A stretch of DNA of 64,000 bases from Ancylostoma caninum (taxonomy: Eukaryota; Nematoda; Chromadorea; Rhabditida; Ancylostomatidae): the NCBI GenBank assembly GCA_037903475.1, contig JBAJFG010000188.1, positions 248,001 to 312,000 on the forward strand. The letters are read 5' to 3'. How positions within the stretch are numbered: the first letter of the stretch is position 1; every line of letters begins with the position of its first letter. Below the pieces are notes generated by a model. The model was not told the origin of the DNA. It was given only the letters and a program-made list of their open reading frames with translations, and made no database searches. The translations under genes were made by a program, and so were the position numbers. Of this stretch, positions 22,414 through 34,218 are shown one piece after another.

Positions 22414-25400
22414 TCATCCAGCAGCAATGGGAAAGCGCCAATTGCCATCGTTTAACAGTGTTTCCCGTTTGTGTAACTCTGCCTTAATCATGTGATTGGA
22501 TATGAGGCAAACTACTGGAAAAGCAAGCGTTTAGAAGAGTCTGGAACTGTTAGCCAATAATGGGATAGACTGCGAAGAGTAGCATGATACGATATTTGCA
22601 CTTACATGGTTGAAGCAAGATGTGCTACATATAGAAGGTGCAGTAGTTGTAATGGACCACGCTAATCTTCAAGCGGAAAAGTGAACAGAGGCCGAGAGCG
22701 TCCCAATGAATAAATGGGCAAGTATATTATTGCTTGGAACTGCCCAGGCAATTCTAGCGGGCCTTTCGCAGGCGCATTCAGGCCCAGCGGCCGGCTCGCG
22801 TTCCATACATATTAGTGGACGGGGCTTGTTTGCGGGTCTCCAGCTTGTCATATTTGTGGGCGGGATTGTTAGCTGGCGGATTTCCTCATTCCGCTAAAAC
22901 TCGATCGTCTTTGCTGGCAAAAAAGGATTCACCACAGCAAACGCGCAGAGGTAAATCCATTGCTTGGGCCACCTTCAAGGCAAAACTGTTGCCAGAACAA
23001 GTCAACTCCTATTCTTTACGCCGTGGGGCGATAGAATGTCCAGTGGAGAGACAGCCCTGTATTTTGTGGATTCCAATGCTACAATTTGTACTAATGTGTC
23101 CAAGGAGAACTTTCTATAGCACATTTCTGAATCGTCGAGATCTGCACTTTTGAAAATAGCAGAGAGGTCCTGCGACAGGGCTTCGCTCTTGCACTAGAGG
23201 CAAAAATTGTTAAACTCAGAAATTCCACCGTCCCTTGTGTTTCACTACACCGCCAAGACCATCACTCCATTCAGCAAATGCGATATGCTGCCACCTGGTT
23301 CTGTTGAAATCGAGTTGATTGGATATTGTAAACGCTTCATTATACCTGCTGCCATTGATTTTTCCTCTTACCCCCTGAAAATGCAGAAATTTGGTAGACA
23401 GACGCGGTTATTCTTGCATGGCTCGCTTCCAATAGTCGCTTGACGCCTATTCGACGCATTTCATTACAGAACGCCCAGAAACAAAAACGCGAGGTAATCC
23501 AGGAACTTTCCATCGTCTTCTTTCCTTCTGCCTCAAATGAAATTGACCACCTACCTCAACTACTACATCGAAGTCGATTGATGGGGGTCACTGCTTTATC
23601 TTCTCGGCCATCCGTGGTGGCATCCCCATCCTTTCGAATCTCATCATTTTATACATCCTAATGGAGTGATAGCCTTGAGACGAGAAAGAGAACTACCCAA
23701 TCATTGGGATGGATGCATCCTGTTATAGTTGGCGTCATCGTAACTGTTAGGTACTGTACGTAGCTTAGCTCGCTTATGGAGGATGGTACCACACCCTCTC
23801 TCCCGGTAAAGGGTGGTGGAGTTTTTGGCATAATACTGTGGCGCCAATTCGTATTGGTGCAGAATTCAAAATTGTTGTAAAATTCCTCAGTCAACCCTTA
23901 GGCCACCCTTTACCGCTCTTCCACAAAATATGACATTCGAATAGTTTCATTTCATAAACTTTCTAATATTACACAACTCCAGAGACGTGATTTTTTGAAC
24001 AAGACATTATAGCACACAAACTAGCTTCAAGGTAAGCTCAAGTATTCCACTGGTGTGCAGCCGTGTGGTGAAACACGATGGGCGAAATTCTGATTACAAC
24101 ACCAGAGGTTAATGTCGTTGCCTGTGAGCGATGGTCTACCACCTTTTCCCGTTTCCATGTTTGGACTCGTATTCGCGCGTTCTCATCTAATTTCTAGTAA
24201 ATTCCGGTTAGATTAAGTGTAAAATTCTACTAAATTCCGCTAGTCTTCCTGCAGGATTCCTCACAGTTCTTCTGGGAAATTAGACGGAGTTTCCTAGGAA
24301 TTCAGGCGGAAACCGAAAATTAGACTAACAAATTTACTCAGCTATTCTCAGTGGATACTGTTCGTTGACTCTACTGTTGTCTCGTTTCGGTGTTTCTCTG
24401 CTCTTTGTGATACTAGTTAGATAGAGGTAAACAGATCCTATATTCTCTTGCACAAGTAAGATGGCAGCGAGTAACCCAGGATCGAAACAATTGCAGTGAA
24501 ATTCTCAAACGTAAAAAATCGTCTGGCAGCACAACAAAGAAAAGCAATCTTTGCGCTCAAGCCCTACATTCTATACCTACGCTCTCTTTAACCCCTTGTT
24601 ATAGGGTAGCCGAAAATCATCCATGCACTGAAATTTTAATGCTGTAACTACGTCATCAAATGCAGAGAGCTCAAATTTCCGTAGAGCTTTTGCTGATGAC
24701 CCAAAATATTCAAAACTTAATCGAAACTCAGACTTCAAAATAGCCTTCATAGGCAGAAACGATGACTCTCAATGTTTTCATAGGTGCAGCACATGATTCT
24801 CGCAGGTACTCTTCACTCACTTCACCACAGATCTTTTTAGGGCTTCTTTCAGGGAATTTCGTTGCATTCAAATTCGGGCTGTACAGAGCCAATTTTGGAT
24901 GCCTTGCGAACTCAGACGAACGCTCACTACTCCAGTCTTCTCATACACACGACCGCTCCTTGCGGGGCAGCATAGTGGGCACCGTCCCCACCACAGCAGA
25001 ATAGACTCTTACCGCACATTCACTTCATCAAATTTAATCTCCAATTTTTTAGCATGTAGAATAAAAAAGGAAGTTTTACGCACGCTCACAGTGGTCGTTG
25101 GTAGCGAAGGTCATTTGCTTCCAGCCGCCTCACACCTCCTCACGCAATGGGTAAAGGTAAAAAAGAGGTTAACTATTCACAAAAGCATAAATTCATTGAA
25201 ATCCTAGCGTGTAAGGACTATACTTATTCCCGGCCACACAATTATGTAAGATTTGTTTTCATACGCACATTTCAATTTTCAATCAAATTTTAAAAATAGC
25301 AATTTCGTAGGGGCACACGTTCTTCATGCGTGCTCTCTCGGTGTGGTTTGTTACATATTTATAGAACACAATCCGTGTTTAGGTGAAACCTGCGGAAATA

Positions 25401-26035
25401 CCGGTTGCGGTTTCACGCAGCAGCCGGTATGCAACAGGAAACCAACAGTGATACGAAAATTTAGCCCAACAGTGTAGTGATCTCGTATTATTTTACTTTT
25501 CAAAAGCAAAAAATGCATTCACCAATTACTACTTACATCTATGCTTTACGCGAAAGCAGATAGTACTAAAAGGGACGTTTTCCAACAGTTTTTTATTTTT
25601 ACCTCAAAAATTCAACAAGACTTGCGGTCCTGCCTGGGCATTGGAGCTGGCACTAACCGCTCTGGTTGGCAATGATGAAAAATTTTTACTGTTCACCTGA
25701 ACGTCAAATGATAGTCACTCCTTGCTGTGGTAAGCAGTGAAACGAGAATATATTATAGATAGTGTGAAATAGAAAGCAACGCATTCATTACAGATGGAAG
25801 TGAAAAATTACACTTTGCTTTCCATTTCTTTTATTCTACTCTCAAAACAACGCTTCTAACTCGACTATCGCGTGGATTATCTTTGTGTTCTTCGTCTTAG
25901 GTATTGCCTGACTGCACCTGTGGGAATCTCTTCTTCACACATTCCAAAACTGAGAAGTAAGAGGTCCCTTAGGGGTAAGCAGTGACCTGCCCGCAGATTA
26001 ACACATCAAAATCTTCGCACCGAAACCGCAAGGTC
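22414..26035. other. No gene recognised
   Basis: Several short frames (22,706, 23,207, 23,440 and 24,762, all +) have no recognisable domain and no convincing splice partners. A small GC-rich hairpin, GTGAAACC facing GGTTTCAC, lies at about 25,383-25,420. Confidence 0.35.
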
Positions 26036-27025
26036 ATGAACAACCAAAATAAGTGTTACAAATTCATTGTCGTGCTGTTTATTCTTGCTTAAGCAGAAGT
26101 TATCCCACTTTTTGGTCAAAGAACTCCCATTTTTTTGCTTTCTAACAGCTCTTGCTTTCCTATGTGTTAAATTAGCCATTCTTGACTAATAAACCTATGT
26201 TATTCCTTCCATATAGTGTATTCATTTCTTGCATTAAAAAGAGTGACATTCGCTTGATAATCGAGTGAAGAGCAGGAACGTTCCGCTTCTGCTAATGAGG
26301 ACGCTTAGTGCCGGCTCAGGGGTTCAGCCAAGTCAGCTAGCCCCGTCATTGAATTTTTGTGGGAAAAAAATAGAAACTGTTGGAGAACGTCCATTTCAGT
26401 GATATATAATTTCATATCAAGTGTAGATGTACATTGTCGTCGTTGAAGGCATTTTTCTGTTTTCGAAAGGAAAATAGTAAATATTAGGTGCGTGCGAAAG
26501 TTCCGGGGCAGTTGGTGGTACTTCATCGTTTGACCTTGCTTTGCTCATTGAGATTTTCATGTCTTAGCGGTTTCCGTGCAAGCTGATAGCCTGAAGCCTC
26601 CGCTACCGATACCACGTTTGGCTCTGAATGACATCATTGCTGTGTTTTAGGCATAATACTAATGTTATGTATAGTCAGCAAATTTGTGGAGTTTTGCTTT
26701 ATGAATACAAATTCGGACGATCTGCAAAGGGAGGGACCCTAAGCATCAAAATTTCGTTTGTGTAGGGTATCTTCTCCAAAGTGCCGGGAACTCGTTGGCT
26801 ACTGTAAAATATCGGGAGAAATGGGAGCATTTAAAATGCTCAACGAGCTAGACAGCAACTTGATCCTCAAAAAGGGGACCGAAAGGGGCAGGCTCAATCA
26901 GACCTAATGCAAAGTGAACAGGACATTACGAGGTAATTGGTCATCTATGTCCCGCTACTTGAAGAAAATCGGTAAGAAGAAGAAGATGGGTGGACGGATT
27001 TAGTGTGACCTTAGCGAAGAACATA

Positions 27026-28580
27026 CAGTAGCGAGCAAAAAGATTGCAACTTTTGGTTTTTCGTCCATAACTCCTTTCAAAGAAGAGCCTGGAGGTTCGA
27101 ATTTTTATGGGAGTTGTAGGTACTCATTTGAGGCAGGAGTGTTTTAAAATTCCCTCACTCCATCGACTTCTTGTTTTTTAAGAAAAATTTTTCTCGCAGA
27201 AGTCGAAATCTGTATTTTGGGACCATTCGCAAAATTTTACAAAATGACGTCTGTCATCAACATCTTATCACGAGTTGGTTTCTTGCAGCAGGATTAACCC
27301 ATGTACGCTAGAAACTGTGCATGCGCTGACCACTGGTTGGCATCTACGGAGACTATGTGGGATTAGTTTAGCAGTGGTTCTCTGTGGATGTTTCTGTCAC
27401 CCTGGCTCCCTCTATCATCTCTGTTTAGAAGGGAGGATGCTGCTGACGGTTCTCTAAGTTTAGTTACAGGTGTTAATTTTGAGTACAGTTTATTTCTCCC
27501 TCGGAATTGTGAAATATTCCGGCTTGTTACATACAGCCAATTGTGCACCTCACGCAAAAAAAAAGTTTTGGAATTTTTTCTGGCTCAGGGAGGAAGATTA
27601 GTTAAGGATCCTATGTGTGTCAAAGATACTATTGGGTTCCTAGAGAATCACTGTGTACACGTGGATTCATGCCGCCTTGGATTTGTCGATGCAAGACTAC
27701 TCGAAGTGAGCAGTGCTGGTCATTGGCACAGGCGTGTGCGCCCCTTTGCTCAATTGGTGAGTTTTCACACTTATCCTAGTGCATTTTGCTCTGAAAATGT
27801 GTCGTTTGGTTTGCTCCATCTAATTCAAACTGAACTAGCCCGTCTTTGTAGTGATAAGTTACAGCATCCCATTTCCGTGCTTTCTGAGGGAGTTCATTGT
27901 ATATTTGTGAGACGTGCCTCATCAAATCCGAGGCGGCATGAATCCACGTGTTCATAACAATTTTCTAGAAACCCTGGACTATCTTTAGCACACATGGGAT
28001 CCTCAACCAATCTTCCTCCCCAGCCCGAAAAAATTCCAAAACTTATTTTGTGTGAGGTGCACAACTGGCTGTAATGTAACAAGCCGGAATATTTCACAAT
28101 TCCGAGGGAACAATGAACTGTATTCAAACTTAACACCTGTAACTAAACTTAGAGAACCGTCAGCAGCACCTCTCCCTTCTAAACAGAGATGATAGAGGGA
28201 GCCAGGGTGCCAGAAATATCCACAGAGAAGCACTGCTAAACTAATCCACATAGTCTCCGTAGATGTGAGCCAGTGGTCAGAGCATGCACAGTTTCTAGCG
28301 TACATGGGTTAATCCTGCTGCAAGAAACCAACTCGTGATAAGATGTTGATGACAGACGTCAGTTTGTAAAATTTTGGGAATGGTCCCAAAATACAGATTT
28401 CGACTTCTGCGAGAAAAATTTTTCTTAAAAAACAAGAAGTCGATGGAGTGAGGGAGTTTTAAACCACTCCTGCCTCAAATGTATATCTACAACTCCCATA
28501 AAAATTTGAACCACCAGGCTCTTCTTTGAAAGGAGTTATGGATGAAAAATCAAAAGTTGCAATCTTTTTGCTCGCTACTG
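27026..28580. mobile_element. Tc1-like palindromic (foldback) element
   Basis: The ends read CAGTAGCGAGCAAAAAGATT and its reverse complement, flanked by TA (27,024-27,025 and 28,581-28,582). The terminal sequence resembles the Tc1 end (CAGT-x-GGCCAAAAAGAT), and TA duplication is the Tc1/mariner rule. The inverted arms are about 675 bp each (27,026-27,700 and 27,905-28,580) around a spacer of about 205 bp, so 87% of the element is one hairpin. Frames inside (for example 27,388-27,957 +) are mirrored on the other arm and show no transposase motifs, so it is non-autonomous. Confidence 0.9.
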
Positions 28581-28951
28581 TAAGTGTTGCCATCTAGACG
28601 ACTGTATATAATTGATCTAATGATATCTTAGCAAGCCGTTTTTACAACGGATTCTTATTATTCATGCAGAGTGGGTCATGTACGATAATAGGTCCCAGGA
28701 TCTGGTACCAGCTACCTACCCAGAAAGAAGCATACCATCGCTACACCTTTAGAAATTTTTTGTCCTTTTTTGGCCAGCAATTTGAGTAGTCCGCAGCGAC
28801 TGTTTTCCAAACAGGTGTGGCGTTATTGTTGAGTAATACTCTTTCTTCTGTCGAAAACAATCATAGGAAAACCCTTAAACATAAGGCCAATACAGCCAAG
28901 CAAATGTGGTCCGCTGCTGTTGCGGGATAACACATATCAACATGTTACAGT

Positions 28952-30542
28952 CAGGGTCAAGCATGACTATAGGAAAAACCGACCCTCAATACGACCCCCC
29001 TATTCGCTCGTCCAACCCCCACCTTCTCACGACCCCCCCCCGCCCTCTGCCCCCACATGTTTTCTCTGTATACTGAGCAGTTTCAAGGAATAAGACACAA
29101 ATGAAACACATTAAAAGCCCAAAATTGGAACTAAAACACTCTTGAAGTCGATATTCATCTTTCTAATCCGATCGGACCAGACAGCGAGCAAGAACGATCA
29201 CTTCATGACGTGTCAAAACAGGATTGATTGGCACCGCATGCTAGAAGTCAGCTTCAGCGTTGGCATTTGCGCGCCCACGGGTTCGATTCCCGGCGCCTCC
29301 AAGGAATTTTTGCACGTATTGGAACCGCTTCAGGATTTAGTGTAGGGTGGAGAGGAGGGAAAGACTTAAAAATGAAGTTAAGGAAGCGAAATCGATCGAT
29401 TACACATGCGAGAATTCGCCTACTGGGGACGCCAGTTTGTGGAAAACTAGGGTTACTTAGACCTCGTACTGAGGTTCTCTGACTCTAAATCAACAAATGC
29501 TTTTCTACGCGTCCATGGGCGACGATCAGGTCTATCTTTTTGCCAGAGTTTCAATTTTCTAGACCTTCATATTTTTTTGGGAGCTCGATGGGAAATCGAT
29601 GGGAAATTTGGCGATTTTCCCATCGATTTCCCATCTAAATTGCGGGAAAACGAGCAAACTTCGTGGAGCCAGATTCTGTACTAAAGTGGGAAATTTCCTC
29701 AGCTAAAGCGCATAGAAGAAAAGTTTTCGTGATATCTGCAAATTTCTTCTCAGTGATTTCCCAAACAGATTTACTCCATTTTCACCATCTGTTCAAATTG
29801 CGAGGTTTTCACTTCTCCAACTCCCATGAAGAGAGTTTGCCTTTTACCGGAATTTCACTACCTTCACGTAATAGAGCTCCAAGCATTGATTCTTCATCCC
29901 CATTATCGCACTCCAATTATTGCTCCTGCTTGCGTGAGTTAGATGGGAAATTTCCCTCGGAGACCCGAAAATTTTAAAAATTTCCCATCGAGCTCCCAAA
30001 AACATATGAAGATCTAGAAAATTGAAACTCTGGCAAGAGATAGTGCTGATCGTCCTCTACGAATATGTTGAAAAACGTTTGCTGATTTCGAGTCAGAGAA
30101 CTTCAGCACGAGGTCTAAATCACCCTACTTTTCCAAGTTTTGACGGGCCCTGCAGACGAATCCTCCCATGTGCAATCGACTGATCCCGCTAGCCACACTC
30201 CATTTTTCAACATTTCCACACTCTTTACTCCACATTTGGTTCTGAAGTGATTCCGACCAGTGCAAAAATCTATTGAAGGTGCCGGGAATCGAACCTGTGG
30301 GTGCGCTGAAGCCATTTTCTTTCATACGCTGCCAACCTGTCCTGCTTTAACTCGATATGACGTGATCTTGGGTGGAACATCATTTGTCATGCCATGAAAC
30401 AATCACGAATTTACATTCAATGGTCAAGCCACCCCTCTACGTACCCCACCAACACTTCTCCAATACGACCCCCCCCCCCTTCCCACCCTCTCCCTCCCAT
30501 ACGACCCCCTCATGGGAAATCCCCATCGGACGCTTGACCCTG
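28952..30542. mobile_element. hAT-like palindromic element with tRNA-like arms
   Basis: The termini CAGGGTCAAGC and GCTTGACCCTG are flanked by a perfect 8-bp duplication GTTACAGT (28,944-28,951 and 30,543-30,550). Inside, long imperfect inverted arms run from about 29,130 to 29,640 and from about 29,940 to 30,370, including TTGGGAGCTCGATGGGAAAT facing ATTTCCCATCGAGCTCCCAA. Both arms carry GGTTCGATTCCCGGC, a consensus B box. Iterated ATACGACCCCC pyrimidine tracts lie near each end on the same strand. No transposase is visible. Confidence 0.85.
29232..29305 (+). repeat. tRNA-like sequence in left arm of palindrome
   Basis: Contains GGTTCGATTCCCGGCGCC with an upstream GATTGGCACCGCATG, roughly at A-box to B-box distance. 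The inverted counterpart lies at about 30,265-30,345 (- strand, TTGGCAGCGTATG then GGTTCGATTCCCGGC). Stems do not fold into a clean cloverleaf by eye, so these are tRNA-derived pieces, not tRNA genes. Confidence 0.45.
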
Positions 30543-30981
30543 GTTACAGTGTTAATCGTGTAAAAAAATGGACCAACCCGTCTCTGAAATTCCCACGTAT
30601 TCTATATACTCCTTGGACCTGTCTCCAACAGAATGTCTCCCTTTAAAGTTTTACATCGTCACATCGGTTGTGGAACTTTCAATGAACAGACCCTACTCGA
30701 AAACGACGTGTGCCGCTTCTTTCTTACTAGCAAAAGCGGAAGGTTCCTGCTCTTCACTCGATTATCAAGCAAATGTCACCCTTTTTAATGCAAGGAAGGA
30801 ATACATTATATGGAAGGTATAACATAGGTTCATTAGTCAAGAATGGCTAATTTACCACATAGGAAAGCAAGAGCTGCTAGAAAGCAAAAAATGCAAGTTC
30901 GTTAACCAAAAAGTGGGATAACTCCTGCTTAAGCAAGAACAAACAGCACATGAATTTGTAACACCTACTTCGGTTGTTCAT

Positions 30982-31360
30982 CTAATCACGTTGATAATTG
31001 AAATAGGGTCGCTATAAAACTTGACTTACGCTACCAGTAACCTTTAATAAACAATAAACAAATGAATTAATTTTTGAGCAGCAGCACAACTCATTGTCTG
31101 TGACACATTCATTGAATGGTGTTCTGAACTTGTAATATTGCTAAACCCTTGTATTTAAATCCAGTCCTTATCAATTTTCAACATCGGCCATGCAACGTTA
31201 TGCCACTGTATGCTTCTAGATATCCCTATCTGCAAATTCCCTCGCTCATGCAGAAATCCTTCGTCTGTTTAGTGAGCATGCCCTTATTTAAGTAGCGAAA
31301 CAGTTTGCTATCCCTGTGGAATTTTAATCCTACGCGGCAAAAAACACGTTCGCATAAACT
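30982..31360. other. No gene recognised
   Basis: AT-rich sequence between the nested transposons and the small gene model at 31,361. Confidence 0.4.
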
Positions 31361-31807
31361 ATGAAATCGAGCAGTCACTATGGAGGCGGTAAGTCTCATC
31401 TATTTTAATTCTATAGAAATAAATTGTGGGCAGGTATCCTCTTACAGGCATTTTGTTCCTGGAGCACAATAAGTTATATTCACCGCTACGTAAACTGCAA
31501 AACAAGACAGATTTGTGTTTCACCTCCAACACGACTAGCTCCAGTGAAGGCTATTTCGTCACGAGCATCGTCAAATTATCTAAATCTTCTGGAAAAGCAG
31601 AATAGCGAATTGCCATAGAGGACACCTCGTAATCTATGGTATGCACTAGAGCAACTCTAGTGCATACGACAAATCCTTTACTTGCAGGGTCCAGTCATTA
31701 TGGAATATAGCATAGATCCGAGACTGTTCAGCTACACGAGAGCGTCAACACTTCAGGAACACCTAATCGAGCATCCGCGGTTACGGAATATATCGAATAC
31801 GCATTGA
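31361..31807 (+). CDS. Hypothetical small three-exon protein
   Basis: The ATG at 31,361 opens MKSSSHYGG and reaches the donor G|GTAAGT at 31,388. After a 45-nt intron with acceptor GGGCAG, a frame from 31,434 continues ILLQAFCSWSTISYIHRYV. It may stop at TAG 31,618 (about 70 residues). Alternatively it uses donor CCA|GTGAAG (31,543) to join in phase with an exon at 31,688-31,807, acceptor TTACTTGCAG. That exon encodes GPVIMEYSIDPRLFSYTRAS and ends with TGA (about 85 residues in all). Splice signals, short introns and consistent phase favour a real gene. No family recognised. Confidence 0.35.
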
Positions 31808-32179
31808 AATTAAACTGAAATTTCTGCTTCTTTGTGTTTTTTCCTCATTTTTTCTTGGATCGTCAGTCCCTCTGTACGGCGTCCAATTGCCATTTATTGT
31901 ATTTATATTGTTTGTTTCCTTTGAAAGTGTTGCTTCTCTATTAAATTCGGGGTTATGTTCCAGCTGATCCCCTCCCATAGGTTCTCTGGTTTTGATCCTT
32001 TCTGTATTGTGGGTTAGTGTAACTTACAGCGCCCTCGAAAGAGAAAAAAAATTCCCTGTCATCCTGTATGTTCTACGACTGATTAAGTCGTGCCAATCAG
32101 TACCAGCCAACATGTACCTTTTCTTCATATACTGTGATTGACTAAATAAATAAATGAATTTAAGTTAAAAAAATCAACA

Positions 32180-32560
32180 GTGTTCCTCAGCACTAACGAA
32201 CTTTCGAGTCTTGAAGCATCAGCACCACTCGTGCACCATTGGGGCGCCAGCGGATGTAAGGGCTGCGTGACAAGAGGTACGCTGCTGGTCTGTGATTGGT
32301 CGATTCATGTGCGCGTCACGGCTGCAGCCTCCGATGGTACGAGCAGTGCTGCATGGATATGGACAACCTTTTCAACTTCGAATGGGACTGATGATGAGTG
32401 TTATCAGGACCTACAAACTGTGAGAAGGTGGCCACCGATGTCATTTAGTGCGTCGAATTTGAAGAAACGACCTGAACTTGAGTAGCGTACGCGTGCGGCG
32501 CGGTTGCGTCGCGGCGTACGTCTTGACCGCCACCCAGGTATAAGACTGTCGGCATTTCCG
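32180..32560. repeat. Dispersed repeat, copy A
   Basis: Shares blocks with 56,240-56,510: GCTGCTGG-CTG-GATTG-TCGATTCAT-TGCGC, AGTGCTGC, and a CG-rich GCGGTTGCGTCGCGGCG-AC stretch at similar spacing. A weaker match with GTGATTGGACAATTCATGT lies near 63,480. An old interspersed repeat; type unknown. Confidence 0.5.
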
Positions 32561-33109
32561 ACGTGGCATTCCGCTCGATGGTCGTTAGCAAAGAAACCTT
32601 CACAACGTTAGCCCTAACGCTTCACTTGGGAGAGCATGCTCCTTCAAACTTAATTTATTCATCCGTTTCCTCATTAAGATGTCTACATCTGAAGTAAAAA
32701 GCAGCGGACGCGATGTAAAGTTGCTGATGGATAACATGGCGGTCAACGCTGACAACCAAATCTCATCTAGAACGTCAATCTAAGCTCTCTTCTTCCTCAA
32801 AGCCATTGAAAGGGCGTTTATTTGATAGATTAGGCCGACAATGAACATCCACCTGCATATCACGTGAAAAAAAGCAGAAGTACAATCACAAACACGTTGA
32901 TATCTACAACGTCAACACTGCTAGTTGGCAGTCACCATTTTAGAAGAGAGACCTCAACATGTTGATGTGCACCTCGTGCTCGTCAGTGCGCACACCTTCG
33001 ATGACCAGTCGGCGACTGGAGGATCATGATGTTGCAATCACAACACTTGCACAGCGCCGCGATCTTCACCGGATACTCTACTACGCTATTCTGCCCAACT
33101 CTGAAACAA
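32561..33109. other. No gene recognised
   Basis: A 34-codon frame at about 32,680 (MSTSEVKSSGRDVKLLMD start) follows a plausible AUG context and has a GAT|GTAAAG donor that would join in phase to the exon at 34,219. This link is speculative. Confidence 0.25.
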
Positions 33110-34003
33110 CCCAGACAAACTTTCGGAACTTCCGCGGAGCTTGTTCGGAACTTCCGCGGGTGACCCGACGGAAGTTCCGAATAAGCTCCGCGGAAGTTCC
33201 GAAGTGGCTCCGCGAATATTCCGAAATCAAATAAGAGTGACGTAATTCGCGCATTATGGAGTCAGCTCGACTAGTAAGGTAAAACCGACCAACACGGAGT
33301 GATGGACACCTCCACGCATAACGATACCAAAAATTGTAGGACGATGAGTCCAATCTAAGGTCGTTTCATCACTTACCCCTAGTTAATGCTCTAGCAGTTT
33401 CGCTTTCTGAAGATGAGCCTCAAGCAGGTCTGCTCTCTGACTGTGCGACGTATCTGCGTCAGGTTTCAAAATCAATGATAACATGGAAAAATTCCTCTTT
33501 GGTGAAAATCTGTCAAATTTTCGTATTTATGGAAATAATCTCAGGGGTACATTTTTCTGACACGAGCTTTACCCGAACTTCGACATTACAGATGTCATTA
33601 TTGGTGCATGCCGAAGTGAATCTCGAGGAAAAAATAGCGTAAAAATTTTCGTATTCTACCACGGCTTCTTATTTGTCTAGCCGAAGTCAGTCAAGAACGT
33701 TCCACTTAAAAAATTGGACGAAAACATGACATTTGATATTTTAGTTTCTTGGATCATTCTATCTCTCTCGAAGCTCGGCGGAAGTTCCGAAAAGTGTCAA
33801 GCTCCGCGGAACTCCGAAACTACTTTTTTCTCTGCGTCTCCATTCGGAACTTGCGCGGAACTTGCGCGGAACTTCCGAAAAAATCGACGAGTGACGTCAT
33901 CTTTCCGCGGAAGTTCCGAAAATCGGGCTCCAATAGTAAATCAGGCTCCGCGGAAGTTCCGAAAATCTGCAAGCTTCGCGGAAGTTCCTAAAGTTTGTCT
34001 GGG
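33110..34003. mobile_element. TIR element with subterminal GGAACTTCCGCGG repeats
   Basis: Left terminus CCCAGACAAACTTTCGGAAC and right terminus (reverse complement) CCCAGACAAACTTTAGGAAC match over about 34 bp with two differences. Within about 120 bp of the left end and 230 bp of the right end, a near-palindromic unit (GCTCCGCGGAAGTTCCGAA or its complement) recurs about ten times in both orientations. The middle (33,230-33,770) is AT-rich and non-coding. Size 894 bp. No target duplication could be fixed, so the superfamily is open. Subterminal repeats are typical transposase-binding arrays in several DNA-transposon groups. Confidence 0.7.
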
Positions 34004-34218
34004 AAGAAACTGCATTACAAGTAGTGCATCCCGAGGGAAAGAACGCTAAACGTAAACATTCTCGAGTTTGAAAGGGTTTCCTACGAAGAAAAAAAAAACG
34101 ATAGACTGGGCTCCGCAGACACGCCGGAATTCGGCCTCGAGTCGCGACGCTACAATACAGCGCTGTCTATAGTACTGTGCCGTCCTTGAAATCTGCATTT
34201 CAAACACGAAATAAACAG

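Larger units (their letters stand above)
26484..30700 (+). pseudogene. Mariner transposon relic split by two insertions
   Basis: Starts with a mariner-type terminus TTAGGTGCGTGCGAAAGTTC after TA (26,482-26,483). Transposase pieces then follow in order. The N-terminal ICGVLLYEYKFGRSAK lies near 26,690 and SRYLKKIGK near 26,950. Next come AEWVMYDNR (the EKW-xxYDN region) near 28,665 and WSAAVAG near 28,910. A C-terminal YSLDLSPTE (the YSPDLAPTD region) lies near 30,605. The gaps are exactly where the palindromic elements 27,026-28,580 and 28,952-30,542 sit. Many frameshifts and stops; the right terminus was not found. Confidence 0.8.
26036..30981. mobile_element. Outer inverted-repeat pair enclosing nested elements
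   Basis: Arms of about 260 bp face each other: 26,036-26,297 and about 30,722-30,981. Both begin ATGAACAACC, contain TTCTTGCTTAAGCAG and end with CGAGTGAAGAGCAGGAAC followed by TTCCGCTT. The 4.4 kb between them holds a mariner relic and two further palindromic elements. Either this is one large TIR transposon that later collected insertions, or two copies of a shorter repeat inserted in opposite orientation. No outer target duplication was identified. Confidence 0.6.

Noticed and set aside
21603..22448. 281-codon - strand frame
   Set aside because: Most of it is the diverged minisatellite. Only its last 65 codons (from ATG 21,800) were kept as part of a weak two-exon model.
27388..27957. 189-codon + strand frame
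   Set aside because: It lies within the Tc1-like palindrome, is mirrored by a similar frame on the other arm and has no transposase motifs.
29232..29305. A functional tRNA gene
   Set aside because: The B box is perfect but the stems do not close into a cloverleaf, and the same text is mirrored in the other arm of a transposon.
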